NCBI GenBank assembly: GCA_013001595.1
Contig: JABDMH010000096.1
Coordinates: forward strand, 1-64,000
From: Saprospiraceae bacterium
GTDB lineage: Bacteria > Bacteroidota > Bacteroidia > Chitinophagales > Saprospiraceae
Direction of reading: 5' to 3'
DNA: 64,000 nucleotides
The translations under genes were made by a program, and so were the position numbers. This document shows positions 9,112 through 17,940 of this stretch, one piece after another (position 1 is the first letter of the stretch; the number at the start of each line of letters is the position of its first letter). Below the pieces are notes generated by a model. It made no database searches and was not told where the DNA came from. It saw only the letters and a program-made list of their open reading frames with translations.

Positions 9112-9510
9112 TTATTTATTGATTGTAAGTGGCTGACCTTCGGCCACAGGAGAAATGATGGAACTTATTTCCTTTAGGTTCGCATTGTTCTTGAGAAGGT
9201 AATCGCACGAACCCTGTTCAAGGGCATTAACCGCTATGGACAGGTCCTCGTAAGCCGTGCAAAAGACAACCCTAGTACCAGGATAGTGGGCTTTTATACG
9301 TTTCAATACCTCAATGCCGTTCATGTCGTCCATCTGGTAATCTAGAAAGACCATTACCGGTCTAAGGTCCAGGCTCTCTAAACATTCTTTGCCACTAGAA
9401 AGGCAAAAGATGTTTTCGCAACCTAGCTCAGTAAGGAAGTGGCTAATAATGGCGGTCCAGTAGGGATCATCGTCGACCACAAAAATTCTTTGGTTCATTA
9501 TAGTATTCAT
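9112..9510 (-). CDS. Single-domain response regulator (CheY-like receiver)
   Basis: A stand-alone receiver domain of 132 residues with no output domain. The acidic pocket is VVDDDPYW (13-15), the phosphoacceptor is D57 in MVFLDYQMDDMNG, the switch threonine is in VVFCTAYED and the lysine is in YLLKNN. Starts at 9510 and 9495 (MNQRIFVVDDDP) are both possible. It resembles the receiver of the sigma-54 regulator at 15388-16737 (both have a cysteine-bearing GKECL/GKACL segment after strand 2). It could therefore be an intermediate or phosphate sink for the neighbouring hybrid kinase. It is the first gene of the operon with DUF4184, STAS and the barrel protein, preceded by a sigma-54-like promoter and a palindrome. 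Confidence 0.92.
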   Translation of the reverse strand: MNTIMNQRIFVVDDDPYWTAIISHFLTELGCENIFCLSSGKECLESLDLRPVMVFLDYQMDDMNGIEVLKRIKAHYPGTRVVFCTAYEDLSIAVNALEQGSCDYLLKNNANLKEISSIISPVAEGQPLTINK

Positions 9511-9534
9511 GTTTATTTATTTATTAGACTTATT

Positions 9535-9550
9535 TCCATTAACATGCCAA
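9535..9550 (-). promoter_or_regulatory. Candidate sigma-54 -24/-12 promoter of the response-regulator operon
   Basis: Read on the minus strand the sequence is TTGGCATGTTAATGGA: a good -24 (TTGGCA) with GG-N10-GA spacing, but the -12 has GA in place of GC. It lies 25 bases before the ATG at 9510. A perfect palindrome sits about 80 bp further upstream. Confidence 0.5.
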
Positions 9551-9619
9551 AGCACAAAGTGCTGTTAACTAGTGTTTTATGTAAAAGATAAATAGCAATT
9601 TGATCTCAATTAGAGACAG

Positions 9620-9638
9620 AATTCCATTATGTGGAATT
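9620..9638. promoter_or_regulatory. 19-bp palindrome, candidate enhancer site (best copy)
   Basis: AATTCCA-TTATG-TGGAATT is a perfect 7+7 inverted repeat. Its core TTCCA-N5-TGGAA is shared with sites before the H-NOX, GT2 and GT4 genes. The centre is about 81 bp upstream of the -24 element at 9547-9548, a normal distance for a sigma-54 activator site. Confidence 0.6.
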
Positions 9639-9890
9639 AGTGAAGACCATATAAACGGCTGGGTCTACCATTGGATATCAGGAGAATATTCTAGGGACCA
9701 ATACAAAAAGCAGTTGATTACGCTACCCTTGCACCAACGGCAAAGTGCGTGCTACTTTCCACCACTCGTGCTCTTAACGCCATGGAAAGCGGTGAATAAG
9801 ATCGGCCACTTCACTTAAGTAAGTGATGACAAAGCGCAAGAACAAACGACTGTTCTATTCTTGGATGCAAGTCGACGAACTAAAGTTTAT

Positions 9891-10070
9891 CTATTGGCCA
9901 AAGTTATCTTTAACGCATACCATGTACGCTTCATCGGAAAGGTGATCAGCATAGTTAAGCTGCCAGATTTCAGTTACCATGCCCCAGCCATTGAGTCCAG
10001 CTAAGCGGTGACTTTCATCTTGTCGCAGGTTGATTTTATCTTCAACTTTGACTGTAGATGTGTAATTTCC
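9891..10070 (-). pseudogene. Coding relic of an unidentified protein
   Basis: About 60 codons on the minus strand have protein-like composition (for example HRLAGLNGWGMVTEIWQLNY and HLSDEAYMVCVKDNFGQ) and end in a TAG at 9891-9893. Upstream the frame is broken by TGA and no start codon is available. It looks like the 3' end of a lost gene. I do not recognise the family. Confidence 0.35.
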
Positions 10071-10388
10071 TCATTGGTATGACTGCAAACGACCCCAACA
10101 CTGCCCTAGTGCACTTCCGGGTCTCCCCACGGTGTGTGTTACTATTCAACCGCTTGCTTGGAGCGACCATCAGTATTTTCGGACTCCATTTTCTTTAATA
10201 AGGTTGAGTGTTTCAAGTCTTCTGCCGGAAAAAACGTTTGGCGCATTGCGCAGTCTATGATTCTTCGATCACATAAAAGCCGCTCCAGGGCCGATTGATA
10301 TCCTGGTGGATAAAAGTGAAAATAAGACTTTCAGTAAGTCGGCACCCTTATTTAGGTAGTCTTGATGGTGTCCATAATGTTTATTCGT

Positions 10389-13300
10389 TCAATTCTTCTT
10401 AAGGTTTCCTTGCTTCATTTGTTGCACAGCACCTTCGATGGTTCTTTGGACCTTGAAAATGGAAGCCTCCAGACCAGCAAATGATTTAGTTTCCTTACCC
10501 GCCTTTTCAATGGTCCTGATATCTTGCTTGATCGCAGTTATCCTTAGGTTATCGATACTTGGCTTCATCTTGTGTGCGACAGCACCCATTTTTTTAAAGT
10601 CTCCGGCGTGATAAGCCTGGATTAAGTCTGCTACCATAAGAGGGGTTTGATCACAAAACAAATTGATCATTTTTTTGACGAAAGCGTGATTTCCCCGACT
10701 GATTTCTTCAAGTCCCACTAGACTGTAAAGGTCTTCATCAGCTGCCATTGGTTTTGTATCCCTGCTCATGCTGGAGGTTGACAGGGGCTTCTTACTGAGC
10801 CATTTCACCAGCTTTTGTAGAAGTTCATTTTCTTTATAAGGCTTAGAAATGTAATCATTCATTCCGACTGTAAAACACTTTTCATTTTCACCTTTAATGG
10901 CATTTGCAGTCAGCGCAATAATGGGAATATTATTGCCGCTCTCCCTGATGGTCTGGGTAGCTTCCCAACCATTGAGGATCGGCATTTGCAGGTCCATGAG
11001 GATTATTTCAGGATTCAATTGCCTGGCCATCATGACCGCCTGTTCTCCATTCTCCGCTTCCATGACATCTACCTGGTGGTTTTCTAAGATGGTCGAAGCC
11101 AAAAACCGGTTCATTTCATTGTCATCTACGACCAGTACTTTCCGGTTGATGAGTACGTCGGTGTTGATCTCCTGGGTATCGTTTACCAATAGTAGATCGG
11201 CATTTCCCTTTCTTAATTCAATTTCGACGATGACAACGGTACCCTCATTTTTCTTGCTGTTGACCTGAATGGTACCTCCCATCAAGTGCAGGATTGACTG
11301 GGTTATAGCCATGCCCAAGCCAGTGCCGCCGTAACTCCTCGATACGGAAACATCTTCCTGACTGAATTTATCAAATAGGGTTTTTAGAAAGGCTTCATCC
11401 ATGCCGACCCCGGTATCGATCAATTTGACCCGGATCAGCTGTACATCAGTTGAGTCCAGAATTACTTCGCAGATGAGATCCACATTGCCCCTATCGGTAA
11501 ATTTCACCGCATTACTAATGAGGTTCAATAAGACCTGGTTCAACCGGTGTGGATCACCAATCAAAACCTCTGAAAGGCCGGGATCACAATAGGAGTTGGT
11601 CAGTTCGATGTCTTTTTCTTCTGCTTTGTACATCAATGCTTGGAGTGCACCTTCAATTAATTTTCTAGGTTCGAAAGCGATGTGTTCTATGCTTAGTTTT
11701 CCGGCATCAAGTTTAGATAAGTCCAGGATGTCATTGATGATCACAAGGAGGTTGTCGGCCGCAGTATGAATATTATTCAGGAAGATCTTTTGCTGGCTGG
11801 ATAAGGCTGTTTTATTCAGTTGATTGCTCATACCGATGATGGCATTCATGGGTGTCCTGATCTCATGGCTCATATTGGCCAGGAAATTATGCTTAGCGGT
11901 AGCTAATTCATCCGTAGCTTTTTTAGCAATTTTAAGCTCTTTTTCCGCTTGAATGCGGTCTGAAATGTCTACCGCAAAACCGATTACATAGGGGTCCATG
12001 CCTGGTTCCTCTTTCAAGAAATTATTATATAGTGTAAAAACGGTTTTGCCATTCTTGCTCTGCACCTTGAATATGCCACTATGCTCTTTCTCACGCATAA
12101 TGGTGGGTAGGTATTCTTGATCGAATAATTCGCGGTCAGATTCAGGTAAAAAATCGGCAATAGAATGACCGATCATTTCTTCATCGGTATACCCATAAGT
12201 TTTGCCAACCATTGGGTTTACTGAGATAAAGTTTCCATCCAGATCGTGCGTGGTTATCAGTGCGAGACTATTTTCGATTACATCCCGATACCTCTTTTCA
12301 CTCTCTTTAATCTGATTTTGTATGATCTTAAGTGCGGTAATATCTATGCCATACCCTACCACCAGGTCTACTTCGCCATTTTCATTGAGAATAGGGTAAA
12401 GGTTACGTAGGATGTATATGCTACTGCCATCTGGCTTTAGTAATTCTTCTTCAAAAGAATGCAATTGCTTCTTCTCTATCGCCGTATTAAATATCTTTCT
12501 TCTTCGCTCGACAATTGAAGCAGGTAGATTTTTATATGCGATATAGTCTTCATCTCTTTTTCCAATCATCCATGATCTAAGTTCAGAATTGCTTATGGCT
12601 TGTGGGTTTAAAAACAAATAGCGGTGTTGATTGTCAAAAACAGCGATATCTGCTGGCATATTGTTTAATATTTGTTCGTAAAATGTGCGTTGTTTTTCGA
12701 GCTTTTTATCTGCATTGATTTGTTCGGTGATATCGGTATAAAGCCAGAGGTGGCCTGTATACGAGTCTCCATTCCAAATGGGAATAAAATCTCGGTGCAA
12801 GTGTTTACCATCGATCATTTCCAGATGTTCATTGATCACCAGGGTTTTGTTCACTAAAATTTGTGTAATTCGGTCCGCAAATCCGTTTGGATCTTTAAAT
12901 AAGTGTTTGGATTGTTCGGCTGCCTGAGAGCAATCGGTACCAATCAAGTCCTTGGGATTGGCGGTGATATGGAAAATATCGCAAAATTGCTGGTTGAGCA
13001 GGCCGATGGTATGGTTTTCGTTCTCCAGAAGTACACCGGAATAAAGGTTTTCAATCAAAGAAGTCAATCGACTAGCTGTTGACCCCAACTCCAGTTCGAG
13101 CGTTTTTTGCCTAGTGATGTCCGTATGCGTGCCAATGATCAGAAGTGGATTTCCCGATACATCCTTTTCAATGACCACTCCTCGGTCCAATACCCATTTT
13201 ACCGATCCATCCTGGTGTCGTAAGCGATATTCAAGGACATGATTGTCTGCCAAGCCAGACTTATAGTTTTTATTGCTTTCTTCAAGTAAATGGCGGTCCT

Positions 13301-14648
13301 CTTCCAAAACACTGTTCCTCCAAAGAATCTCATTCTTTTCTAATTCCTCCGTACTGACCCCAATAAAGTGATTTTCCTTTTTCGAAAATTGTGTATGACC
13401 AGTTACAAAGTTGCGCTCCCACACATAATCACCAATTTTTTCAAGCGCCATTCGGAAGCGATCTTCAAATTCCTGAATTTTTTTCTTGTCTTCTCTTTCT
13501 TGAGTGACGTCTTCTTCTATGGCGAAATACTTACCAATATTTCCTTTTTCATCGCGTAAAGCTTGTCCCTGTATCCGCAGCCAGTAGGGTTTTCTGTCTT
13601 TAGTATAGTTTAAGATTTCGCAAATGAAAGGTTCACCTTTTGCGATTTGATTGGACAGGTATTGAATAGTTTCAGGATCACTATCTGGTCCTTGAAGGAG
13701 TTCTCCTGGTTTTCGACCGATTATTTCTTCTAGCTTATAGCCAGTCATTCGCTCAAAACTCGGATTGGCCCATTCTATTTTTCCTTCGCTGTCGGCAATC
13801 ACGACACCATGTGTGTTTTGAGCTGCGATCGATGATAAAATCTGCAACTGAACTTCATTCTTTTTTTGTTCAGTTACTTTTCTTCCATAGATGTTAAAGT
13901 AACCACTTTCTTGAATTGGTTTAATTACGAAAGAATAAATCTCGCCGAACGAACCTGCTTCAAAGATGGTTCTGTCGTTGTGCGAATCAAATGTACGGGC
14001 GATTAATCTCCAGAATTCTGAGGCTGTATAGCTGCCATCTTGATAATCAAAGTGGGTTAACAAATCAGCTGCCGGATTTTGTCTAAGCAGGTTGCCATTG
14101 AGGTCGATTCTAATGAGTGGGTCGGGATTCTGGGTGGGAAATAGCGCGATATCTTCAATTTCCTTGGCAGCTTTTTTGAGGTCATTTTTTTGTTTGTTGA
14201 CGGTTTTGAGCAAGTGCTTTAGATCTTCAGTTGTGATCTCTTGGGTCTTTAATACGTGCAGCAGGTCAATCATCGGATCGTGATAGGCAAAATCATGTAG
14301 ACTAAGGTTGTTCTCGATTACTTGTTCCACCGATCCAAACCAGGGGGAACCGATGAACATAAGACCGTTGGAGTCTTTCAAATACTCGATTTGCCCCCGT
14401 AAAGTTGTTCGTTGTTTATTATTGCATTCGATAACCACCATTTGGTTGGTTAAAGATTTGAAGGATTGAAAGGATTGTTCAGGGATGTCAGGACGAACAA
14501 CACGGAAATGATCGACTAGTGATTTTCCGCATAGATCAGGGTATAACTTTGCCAGGGTCTTTCCGTATGCTTGAATCATCAAATTCTTGCTTATTAGAAT
14601 ATGAAACGGAAAGATCCGGTTGAACTGATCTTCTCCAAATGATACCAT
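10389..14648 (-). CDS. HNOBA/multi-PAS hybrid histidine kinase with receiver and Hpt domains
   Basis: A large cytosolic sensor of about 1419 residues with no membrane segment. The ATG at 14648 is preferred to a TTG at 14657. Residues 8-125 match the HNOBA domain of soluble guanylate cyclases (IFPFHILISKNL, VDHFRVVRP, LRGQIEYL, SLHDFAYHDP). A coiled coil (138-167) follows, then about six PAS domains (175-905). The kinase core has the H-box MSHEIRTPMN (H928), N-box LISNAVKF, and G-boxes DTGVGMD and GGTGLGMAI. A receiver follows with D1219 in LMDLQMP, then an Hpt domain with H1359 in AHKMKPS. It lies 11 bases after the H-NOX gene, so haem ligand state is the likely input. The chain H928-D1219-H1359 can pass phosphate to a separate regulator such as those at 9112 or 15388. 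Confidence 0.93.
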   Translation of the reverse strand: MVSFGEDQFNRIFPFHILISKNLMIQAYGKTLAKLYPDLCGKSLVDHFRVVRPDIPEQSFQSFKSLTNQMVVIECNNKQRTTLRGQIEYLKDSNGLMFIGSPWFGSVEQVIENNLSLHDFAYHDPMIDLLHVLKTQEITTEDLKHLLKTVNKQKNDLKKAAKEIEDIALFPTQNPDPLIRIDLNGNLLRQNPAADLLTHFDYQDGSYTASEFWRLIARTFDSHNDRTIFEAGSFGEIYSFVIKPIQESGYFNIYGRKVTEQKKNEVQLQILSSIAAQNTHGVVIADSEGKIEWANPSFERMTGYKLEEIIGRKPGELLQGPDSDPETIQYLSNQIAKGEPFICEILNYTKDRKPYWLRIQGQALRDEKGNIGKYFAIEEDVTQEREDKKKIQEFEDRFRMALEKIGDYVWERNFVTGHTQFSKKENHFIGVSTEELEKNEILWRNSVLEEDRHLLEESNKNYKSGLADNHVLEYRLRHQDGSVKWVLDRGVVIEKDVSGNPLLIIGTHTDITRQKTLELELGSTASRLTSLIENLYSGVLLENENHTIGLLNQQFCDIFHITANPKDLIGTDCSQAAEQSKHLFKDPNGFADRITQILVNKTLVINEHLEMIDGKHLHRDFIPIWNGDSYTGHLWLYTDITEQINADKKLEKQRTFYEQILNNMPADIAVFDNQHRYLFLNPQAISNSELRSWMIGKRDEDYIAYKNLPASIVERRRKIFNTAIEKKQLHSFEEELLKPDGSSIYILRNLYPILNENGEVDLVVGYGIDITALKIIQNQIKESEKRYRDVIENSLALITTHDLDGNFISVNPMVGKTYGYTDEEMIGHSIADFLPESDRELFDQEYLPTIMREKEHSGIFKVQSKNGKTVFTLYNNFLKEEPGMDPYVIGFAVDISDRIQAEKELKIAKKATDELATAKHNFLANMSHEIRTPMNAIIGMSNQLNKTALSSQQKIFLNNIHTAADNLLVIINDILDLSKLDAGKLSIEHIAFEPRKLIEGALQALMYKAEEKDIELTNSYCDPGLSEVLIGDPHRLNQVLLNLISNAVKFTDRGNVDLICEVILDSTDVQLIRVKLIDTGVGMDEAFLKTLFDKFSQEDVSVSRSYGGTGLGMAITQSILHLMGGTIQVNSKKNEGTVVIVEIELRKGNADLLLVNDTQEINTDVLINRKVLVVDDNEMNRFLASTILENHQVDVMEAENGEQAVMMARQLNPEIILMDLQMPILNGWEATQTIRESGNNIPIIALTANAIKGENEKCFTVGMNDYISKPYKENELLQKLVKWLSKKPLSTSSMSRDTKPMAADEDLYSLVGLEEISRGNHAFVKKMINLFCDQTPLMVADLIQAYHAGDFKKMGAVAHKMKPSIDNLRITAIKQDIRTIEKAGKETKSFAGLEASIFKVQRTIEGAVQQMKQGNLKKN

Positions 14649-14659
14649 TTTTTCCAAAA

Positions 14660-15202
14660 TTACCAGCTTACTTTAAAGATTTCGTGATTGCTTCCCTCCG
14701 CCCTACTTTGTAGCAGTTCTATCTTGGTCGGAGTATCGTACATTTTACCCAATCCACTTAGTAGTCCCCGTACAAATTCTTGCAGGCCCTCCCGCTTGGA
14801 GAAATAATGAATATGAATACTTCTTTCAGCGATGTTGCTGACCTTGAATTCTGGAGGTGTCAATTTGGGATAGATGAGCATAATCCTATTGTGAAAGATA
14901 GGCAGGTTCGTCAGGAATTCCTTTAGATTATGACCTCCTGCTTCCATCAGGCCACCGTATTTTTCCTTTCCAGTTTTTAAGATCCACCACTCCCCAAATG
15001 CTTGCAGGACCTGTGTTACTGGCATCTCCATTTCTTCGCCAACAGCATTGGCCAATTTATAGGTTATGTCGTCGTCATAGGGTTCGTTGCTAATGAAATA
15101 ATCTATATCGACACCGCTACGCTCCTTGACCGCATCCCATATGGCAGCTCCATAGTTTGTCTTGACGAGGTCTTCGATGGCTTTGTTTACGATTCCGTAC
15201 AT
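14660..15202 (-). CDS. H-NOX (haem nitric-oxide/oxygen binding) sensor protein
   Basis: A 180-residue stand-alone H-NOX domain, the normal length. It begins MYGIVNKAIEDLV, as is usual. The proximal haem ligand is H104 (LPIFHNRIM). The haem-propionate binding YxSxR motif is Y133-S135-R137 (IHYFSKR). No tyrosine is evident at the distal position used by oxygen-binding members, which would favour nitric oxide selectivity, but that needs an alignment. In characterised bacteria, H-NOX proteins bind NO and control a partner kinase or cyclic-di-GMP enzyme. Here the partner is the HNOBA-containing kinase encoded 11 bases downstream. A palindrome and a weak sigma-54-like element lie in the 185-base leader. 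Confidence 0.95.
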   Translation of the reverse strand: MYGIVNKAIEDLVKTNYGAAIWDAVKERSGVDIDYFISNEPYDDDITYKLANAVGEEMEMPVTQVLQAFGEWWILKTGKEKYGGLMEAGGHNLKEFLTNLPIFHNRIMLIYPKLTPPEFKVSNIAERSIHIHYFSKREGLQEFVRGLLSGLGKMYDTPTKIELLQSRAEGSNHEIFKVSW

Positions 15203-15264
15203 GATGATTTTGTTTTAGCTAGTGACTATGATACAGGCTTTAATTCAAAGATGTTTTATAAAGG

Positions 15265-15280
15265 ACTATTTTCATGCCGT
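15265..15280 (-). promoter_or_regulatory. Weak sigma-54-like element before the H-NOX gene
   Basis: On the minus strand the sequence ACGGCATGAAAATAGT keeps GGCAT of the -24 box with N10 spacing but has a poor -12 (GT). It is 63 bases before the H-NOX ATG and about 92 bp downstream of the palindrome at 15363-15377. It is listed only because its geometry matches the three better copies. Confidence 0.25.
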
Positions 15281-15362
15281 ATTTCCTTACCACCTTAAAG
15301 ATTGATTGACAGATAGTTATGACTTGAAACAGATTAGGTTTGCATCTATATATCGGAAAAAG

Positions 15363-15377
15363 TTCCATATTTTGGAA
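15363..15377. promoter_or_regulatory. Palindrome TTCCA-N5-TGGAA upstream of the H-NOX operon
   Basis: TTCCATATTTTGGAA has perfect 5+5 arms matching the palindromes at 9622-9636 and 22922-22936. It lies between the end of the sigma-54 regulator gene and the H-NOX start, about 160 bases before that start. Confidence 0.5.
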
Positions 15378-15387
15378 ATGAATATGG

Positions 15388-16737
15388 TTATTGATCTAGT
15401 TCACCGTTTTGGATCATCTTATAAATTGTGCTCTTGCCAATGTCAAGGGCCCTTGCTGTGGCAATCACGTCTCGGTCGTTTTTAGTCAGGTAATGTTTGA
15501 TGATATCGCAGTTATACTGTCGAAGGGTCTTGTTTTCCAAGGTGAAGAGCTCATTCCTTTGGATGGCCGAGAAGGTGATGTCGTTGGTTTTAATCGCACT
15601 TTCATCACACATGACAACAGCCAGATCAACAATGGCTTTGAGTTCTCTAATATTACCAGGGTAATGATATTTCAGGAGCTTGTCCTTCGCACCTTTGGTG
15701 AATTTTATGGTGCCCAATCTATTTTCTTTGGCAAATGCGTCGGCAAAATGTTTGGCCAGAATGAGAATATCATTGCCTCGATCCCTCAGGGGAGGTAAGG
15801 TGATTGGCAATCCCATAATTCTGAAATAGAGGTCTTCACGAAAGTTTCCGTTTTGCACTTCCTCGGCCAGATTCTTGTGGGTCGCTACGATCAGCCGCAC
15901 ATTTAGTTTGATAGCTGTATTACCACCAACGCGCACCACCTCTCTTTCTTGCAATACACGAAGGATCTTACTTTGAAGGCTAAATTCCAGTTCTGCGATC
16001 TCATCAAGGAAGATCGTTCCACCATTGGCTTCCTCGAATTTCCCTGCCTTCCTTGTTAGTGCACCGGTGAATGCCCCTTTTTCATGTCCAAATAATTCAC
16101 TTTCGATGAGTTCTTTCGGAATAGCGGACATGTTAACGGCCACGAACTTTTTCTTACGGCGTTCGCTATTATAGTGAATGGCCTTGGCTGCGACTTCCTT
16201 GCCGGTCCCTGTTTCACCGGTGATTGAAACATTGATTTTAGTTTTAGAAGCCTTTTCAATGAGTCTAAAGACTTGTTTCAGTTTTTCACTCTGACCTATC
16301 ATGGTCTTCTGAAAAGAAAACCGAGTTCCAAGTTCCTGCTTGAGTTGCTCCACCTCCTCTTTTAGCGATTGGTTTTCACGGATGCGAAGAATACTATTCC
16401 AAAGTAGGTCTTTGGTAGCCTCATCTTTCACCAGGTAGTCGCTGACTCCCATTTTAAGCAAATCTACTGCAACCGTGATTTCTTCTTGAGAGCTTATGAA
16501 GATGACAGGTAACTCTGGATTTATACTTCTGACCTTCCGATATAGTTCGTCACCTTTCATGTCCGGCAACGAATAATCAATGGTTATCAGATCAGGTTTT
16601 AAGTGCATGGCAGACAGACATGCTTTTCCGGTTTCGTAGCGGTTTACACGATAGTCCGGATTCAGCCCCAGGTGATAGGCCAAGATTTCACCATACCAAG
16701 GATCGTCTTCGACAATGAAGATTTGGTAGTTACTCAT
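15388..16737 (-). CDS. Sigma-54-dependent response regulator (NtrC family)
   Basis: 449 residues from the ATG at 16737; a GTG at 16761 would add eight residues. Residues 1-120 are a receiver ([11 protein letters not shown]54 in [10 protein letters not shown]104 in YLVKDE). Residues 145-380 are the AAA+ enhancer-binding ATPase with Walker A GETGTGKE (174-181), the sigma-54 contact loop GAFTGA (221-226), Walker B TIFLDEI (241-247) and arginine-finger region FREDLYFRI. The C-terminus is a Fis-type helix-turn-helix ([20 protein letters not shown]). It is intact throughout. It activates RNA polymerase-sigma-54 when phosphorylated. It is encoded next to the H-NOX/hybrid kinase pair and divergently from the glycosyltransferase genes, which carry sigma-54-like promoters and shared palindromes. 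These are its likely targets. Confidence 0.96.
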   Translation of the reverse strand: MSNYQIFIVEDDPWYGEILAYHLGLNPDYRVNRYETGKACLSAMHLKPDLITIDYSLPDMKGDELYRKVRSINPELPVIFISSQEEITVAVDLLKMGVSDYLVKDEATKDLLWNSILRIRENQSLKEEVEQLKQELGTRFSFQKTMIGQSEKLKQVFRLIEKASKTKINVSITGETGTGKEVAAKAIHYNSERRKKKFVAVNMSAIPKELIESELFGHEKGAFTGALTRKAGKFEEANGGTIFLDEIAELEFSLQSKILRVLQEREVVRVGGNTAIKLNVRLIVATHKNLAEEVQNGNFREDLYFRIMGLPITLPPLRDRGNDILILAKHFADAFAKENRLGTIKFTKGAKDKLLKYHYPGNIRELKAIVDLAVVMCDESAIKTNDITFSAIQRNELFTLENKTLRQYNCDIIKHYLTKNDRDVIATARALDIGKSTIYKMIQNGELDQ

Positions 16738-16819
16738 ATTGCAGAATTTTGTTAAAAACACCTTTCCTCAGGAGATTCATAGAGGAAGAACCATTAACGC
16801 ATCATAAAACCCTAAAGTA

Positions 16820-16834
16820 TTCCGCAAGATAGAA
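16820..16834. promoter_or_regulatory. Imperfect copy of the palindrome (distal site before GT2)
   Basis: TTCCG-CAAGA-TAGAA fits TTCCR-N5-YGGAA with one mismatch. It lies in the divergent region between the sigma-54 regulator and the GT2 gene, centre about 81 bp upstream of the GT2 -24 element. Confidence 0.35.
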
Positions 16835-16838
16835 TAAA

Positions 16839-16853
16839 ATCCATTATTTGGAA
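16839..16853. promoter_or_regulatory. Imperfect copy of the palindrome (proximal site before GT2)
   Basis: ATCCA-TTATT-TGGAA fits TTCCR-N5-YGGAA with one mismatch. Its centre is about 62 bp upstream of the GT2 -24 element and 19 bp from the distal copy. Confidence 0.4.
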
Positions 16854-16905
16854 ATAAGAACTATTGGCGGAAAACACAAATGACTGGAAAAGAGAAGTTT
16901 ACGTT

Positions 16906-16921
16906 TTGGCATTCTACTTGA
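16906..16921 (+). promoter_or_regulatory. Candidate sigma-54 promoter of the GT2 polysaccharide gene
   Basis: TTGGCATTCTACTTGA has a good -24 (TTGGCA) and a near-consensus -12 (TTGA rather than TTGC) at GG-N10 spacing. The ATG at 16973 follows after 51 bases, almost the same leader length as for the GT4 gene. Confidence 0.6.
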
Positions 16922-16972
16922 AATAGCTTACCATGGCAAAATAACTTGCCCAAAACTTTTAAAGGACTTACT

Positions 16973-17872
16973 ATGATTAATCAGACCGTGAAGACAAATC
17001 ACATGACCAAGAACAGCCAAATGATAACCACTCAAACACACGAGTATGGCATCATCGTACCTTGTTATAATGAAGAAAAAAGATTCCCGTATACAGATTT
17101 CCTTTCTTTTGCGCGAAAGCACCCTGAAGTATTACTTTGTTTTGTCAACGATGGTAGCAAAGACAATACGCTACCTATGCTAAAGGGAATTCAAATTGAA
17201 AATCCTGGCAACATAAGTGTCTACTCCCTGGGAAAGAACAGTGGGAAATCCGAAGCAGTTCGACAGGGCATGATTTACGTACACCAGCATTTTCCAGTGA
17301 CCCTTCTCGGTTTCTTGGATGCAGACCTTGCCACCTCGTTGGATGAATGGCTGGAAATGGCCAGATACAAGGAAAAGCATCCTCGTTTTGCTGCCATTGT
17401 TGGCAGCCGTATACAACGCCTGGGTGCCAATATAAACAGAAGCGACAGCAGGTCCCTCTTCAGCAATATTGTCAAAAAGTTCATTCGGATCATTCTCAAG
17501 ACCAACTTCCAGGACACACAATGCGGCGCCAAGATATTTCAACGCCATCTTGTTCCCTTTCTTTTTAATCGGCCATTTATGACGCCTTGGCTATTTGATA
17601 TCGAGATATTTCTCCGACTTCAGTGGAAGTTTGGCAAAAGTACCCTGCAGAATGGTGTACTGGAGTTTCCACTTATGAATTGGACGGATGTAGCAGATTC
17701 CAGACTAAAATTGAAAGACAGCATTAAGATACCTGCACAAATGGTTAAGTTGTTCTACAAATATCGTCTTTCAAATAAACTGAAGACTAAGACTGGGTAT
17801 GCGTTCCTTGATTCAAGAAATGGTATTTCTTTACTCAACAAGATCAGCGGAAGCATCGCAGCAATCTTCTAG
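16973..17872 (+). CDS. Family 2 glycosyltransferase, dolichyl-phosphate-glucose/mannose synthase-like
   Basis: About 299 residues from the ATG at 16973; a TTG at 16946 is less likely. The GT-A fold begins YGIIVPCYNEEKRF, with FVNDGSKDNT (nucleotide binding), GKNSGKSEAVRQGM and the metal-binding DAD triad (116-118, FLDADLAT). A QCGAKIF motif typical of ALG5/DPM-type enzymes follows. These transfer a sugar from a nucleotide donor to a polyprenyl phosphate on the cytoplasmic face, supplying a lipid-linked sugar to a GT-C enzyme. The large membrane protein three positions downstream is a plausible consumer. It is the first gene of the + strand polysaccharide cluster, divergent from the sigma-54 regulator. 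Confidence 0.9.
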   Translation: MINQTVKTNHMTKNSQMITTQTHEYGIIVPCYNEEKRFPYTDFLSFARKHPEVLLCFVNDGSKDNTLPMLKGIQIENPGNISVYSLGKNSGKSEAVRQGMIYVHQHFPVTLLGFLDADLATSLDEWLEMARYKEKHPRFAAIVGSRIQRLGANINRSDSRSLFSNIVKKFIRIILKTNFQDTQCGAKIFQRHLVPFLFNRPFMTPWLFDIEIFLRLQWKFGKSTLQNGVLEFPLMNWTDVADSRLKLKDSIKIPAQMVKLFYKYRLSNKLKTKTGYAFLDSRNGISLLNKISGSIAAIF

Positions 17873-17940
17873 TAAGTAAATTGTTTAAATCTGCAAACAA
17901 ATGATCAAGTAAATGAACAAAGTCATTACATAGCCTTCAT

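Larger units (their letters stand above)
9511..10388. other. 878-base intergenic region with regulatory sites and a coding relic
   Basis: The right half of the response-regulator operon promoter lies at 9535-9638. Beyond it no convincing gene is present. The + strand frame 9600-9818 overlaps the palindrome and has no recognisable protein features. On the minus strand, 9891-10070 reads as a protein-like fragment without a start. The rest (10071-10388) shows short frames only. I see no terminator with a T-tract for the kinase gene that ends at 10389. Confidence 0.5.

Noticed and set aside
9600-9818. Open frame of 72 codons on the + strand beside the response-regulator promoter
   Set aside because: TTG start, overlaps the palindrome at 9620-9638, no recognisable domain; composition looks incidental.
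13400-13900. Possible LOV (flavin) identity of the second PAS domain of the hybrid kinase
   Set aside because: The segment resembles LOV-type PAS text (GRKPGELLQGPDSD) but lacks the essential cysteine of NCRFLQ.
10897-14283. Several + strand open frames of 60-120 codons inside the hybrid kinase gene
   Set aside because: They are antisense to a clear 1419-residue kinase with intact motifs.
16928-17568. Antisense and alternative-frame open frames over the GT2 gene
   Set aside because: The GT2 frame has all catalytic motifs; the others lack any.
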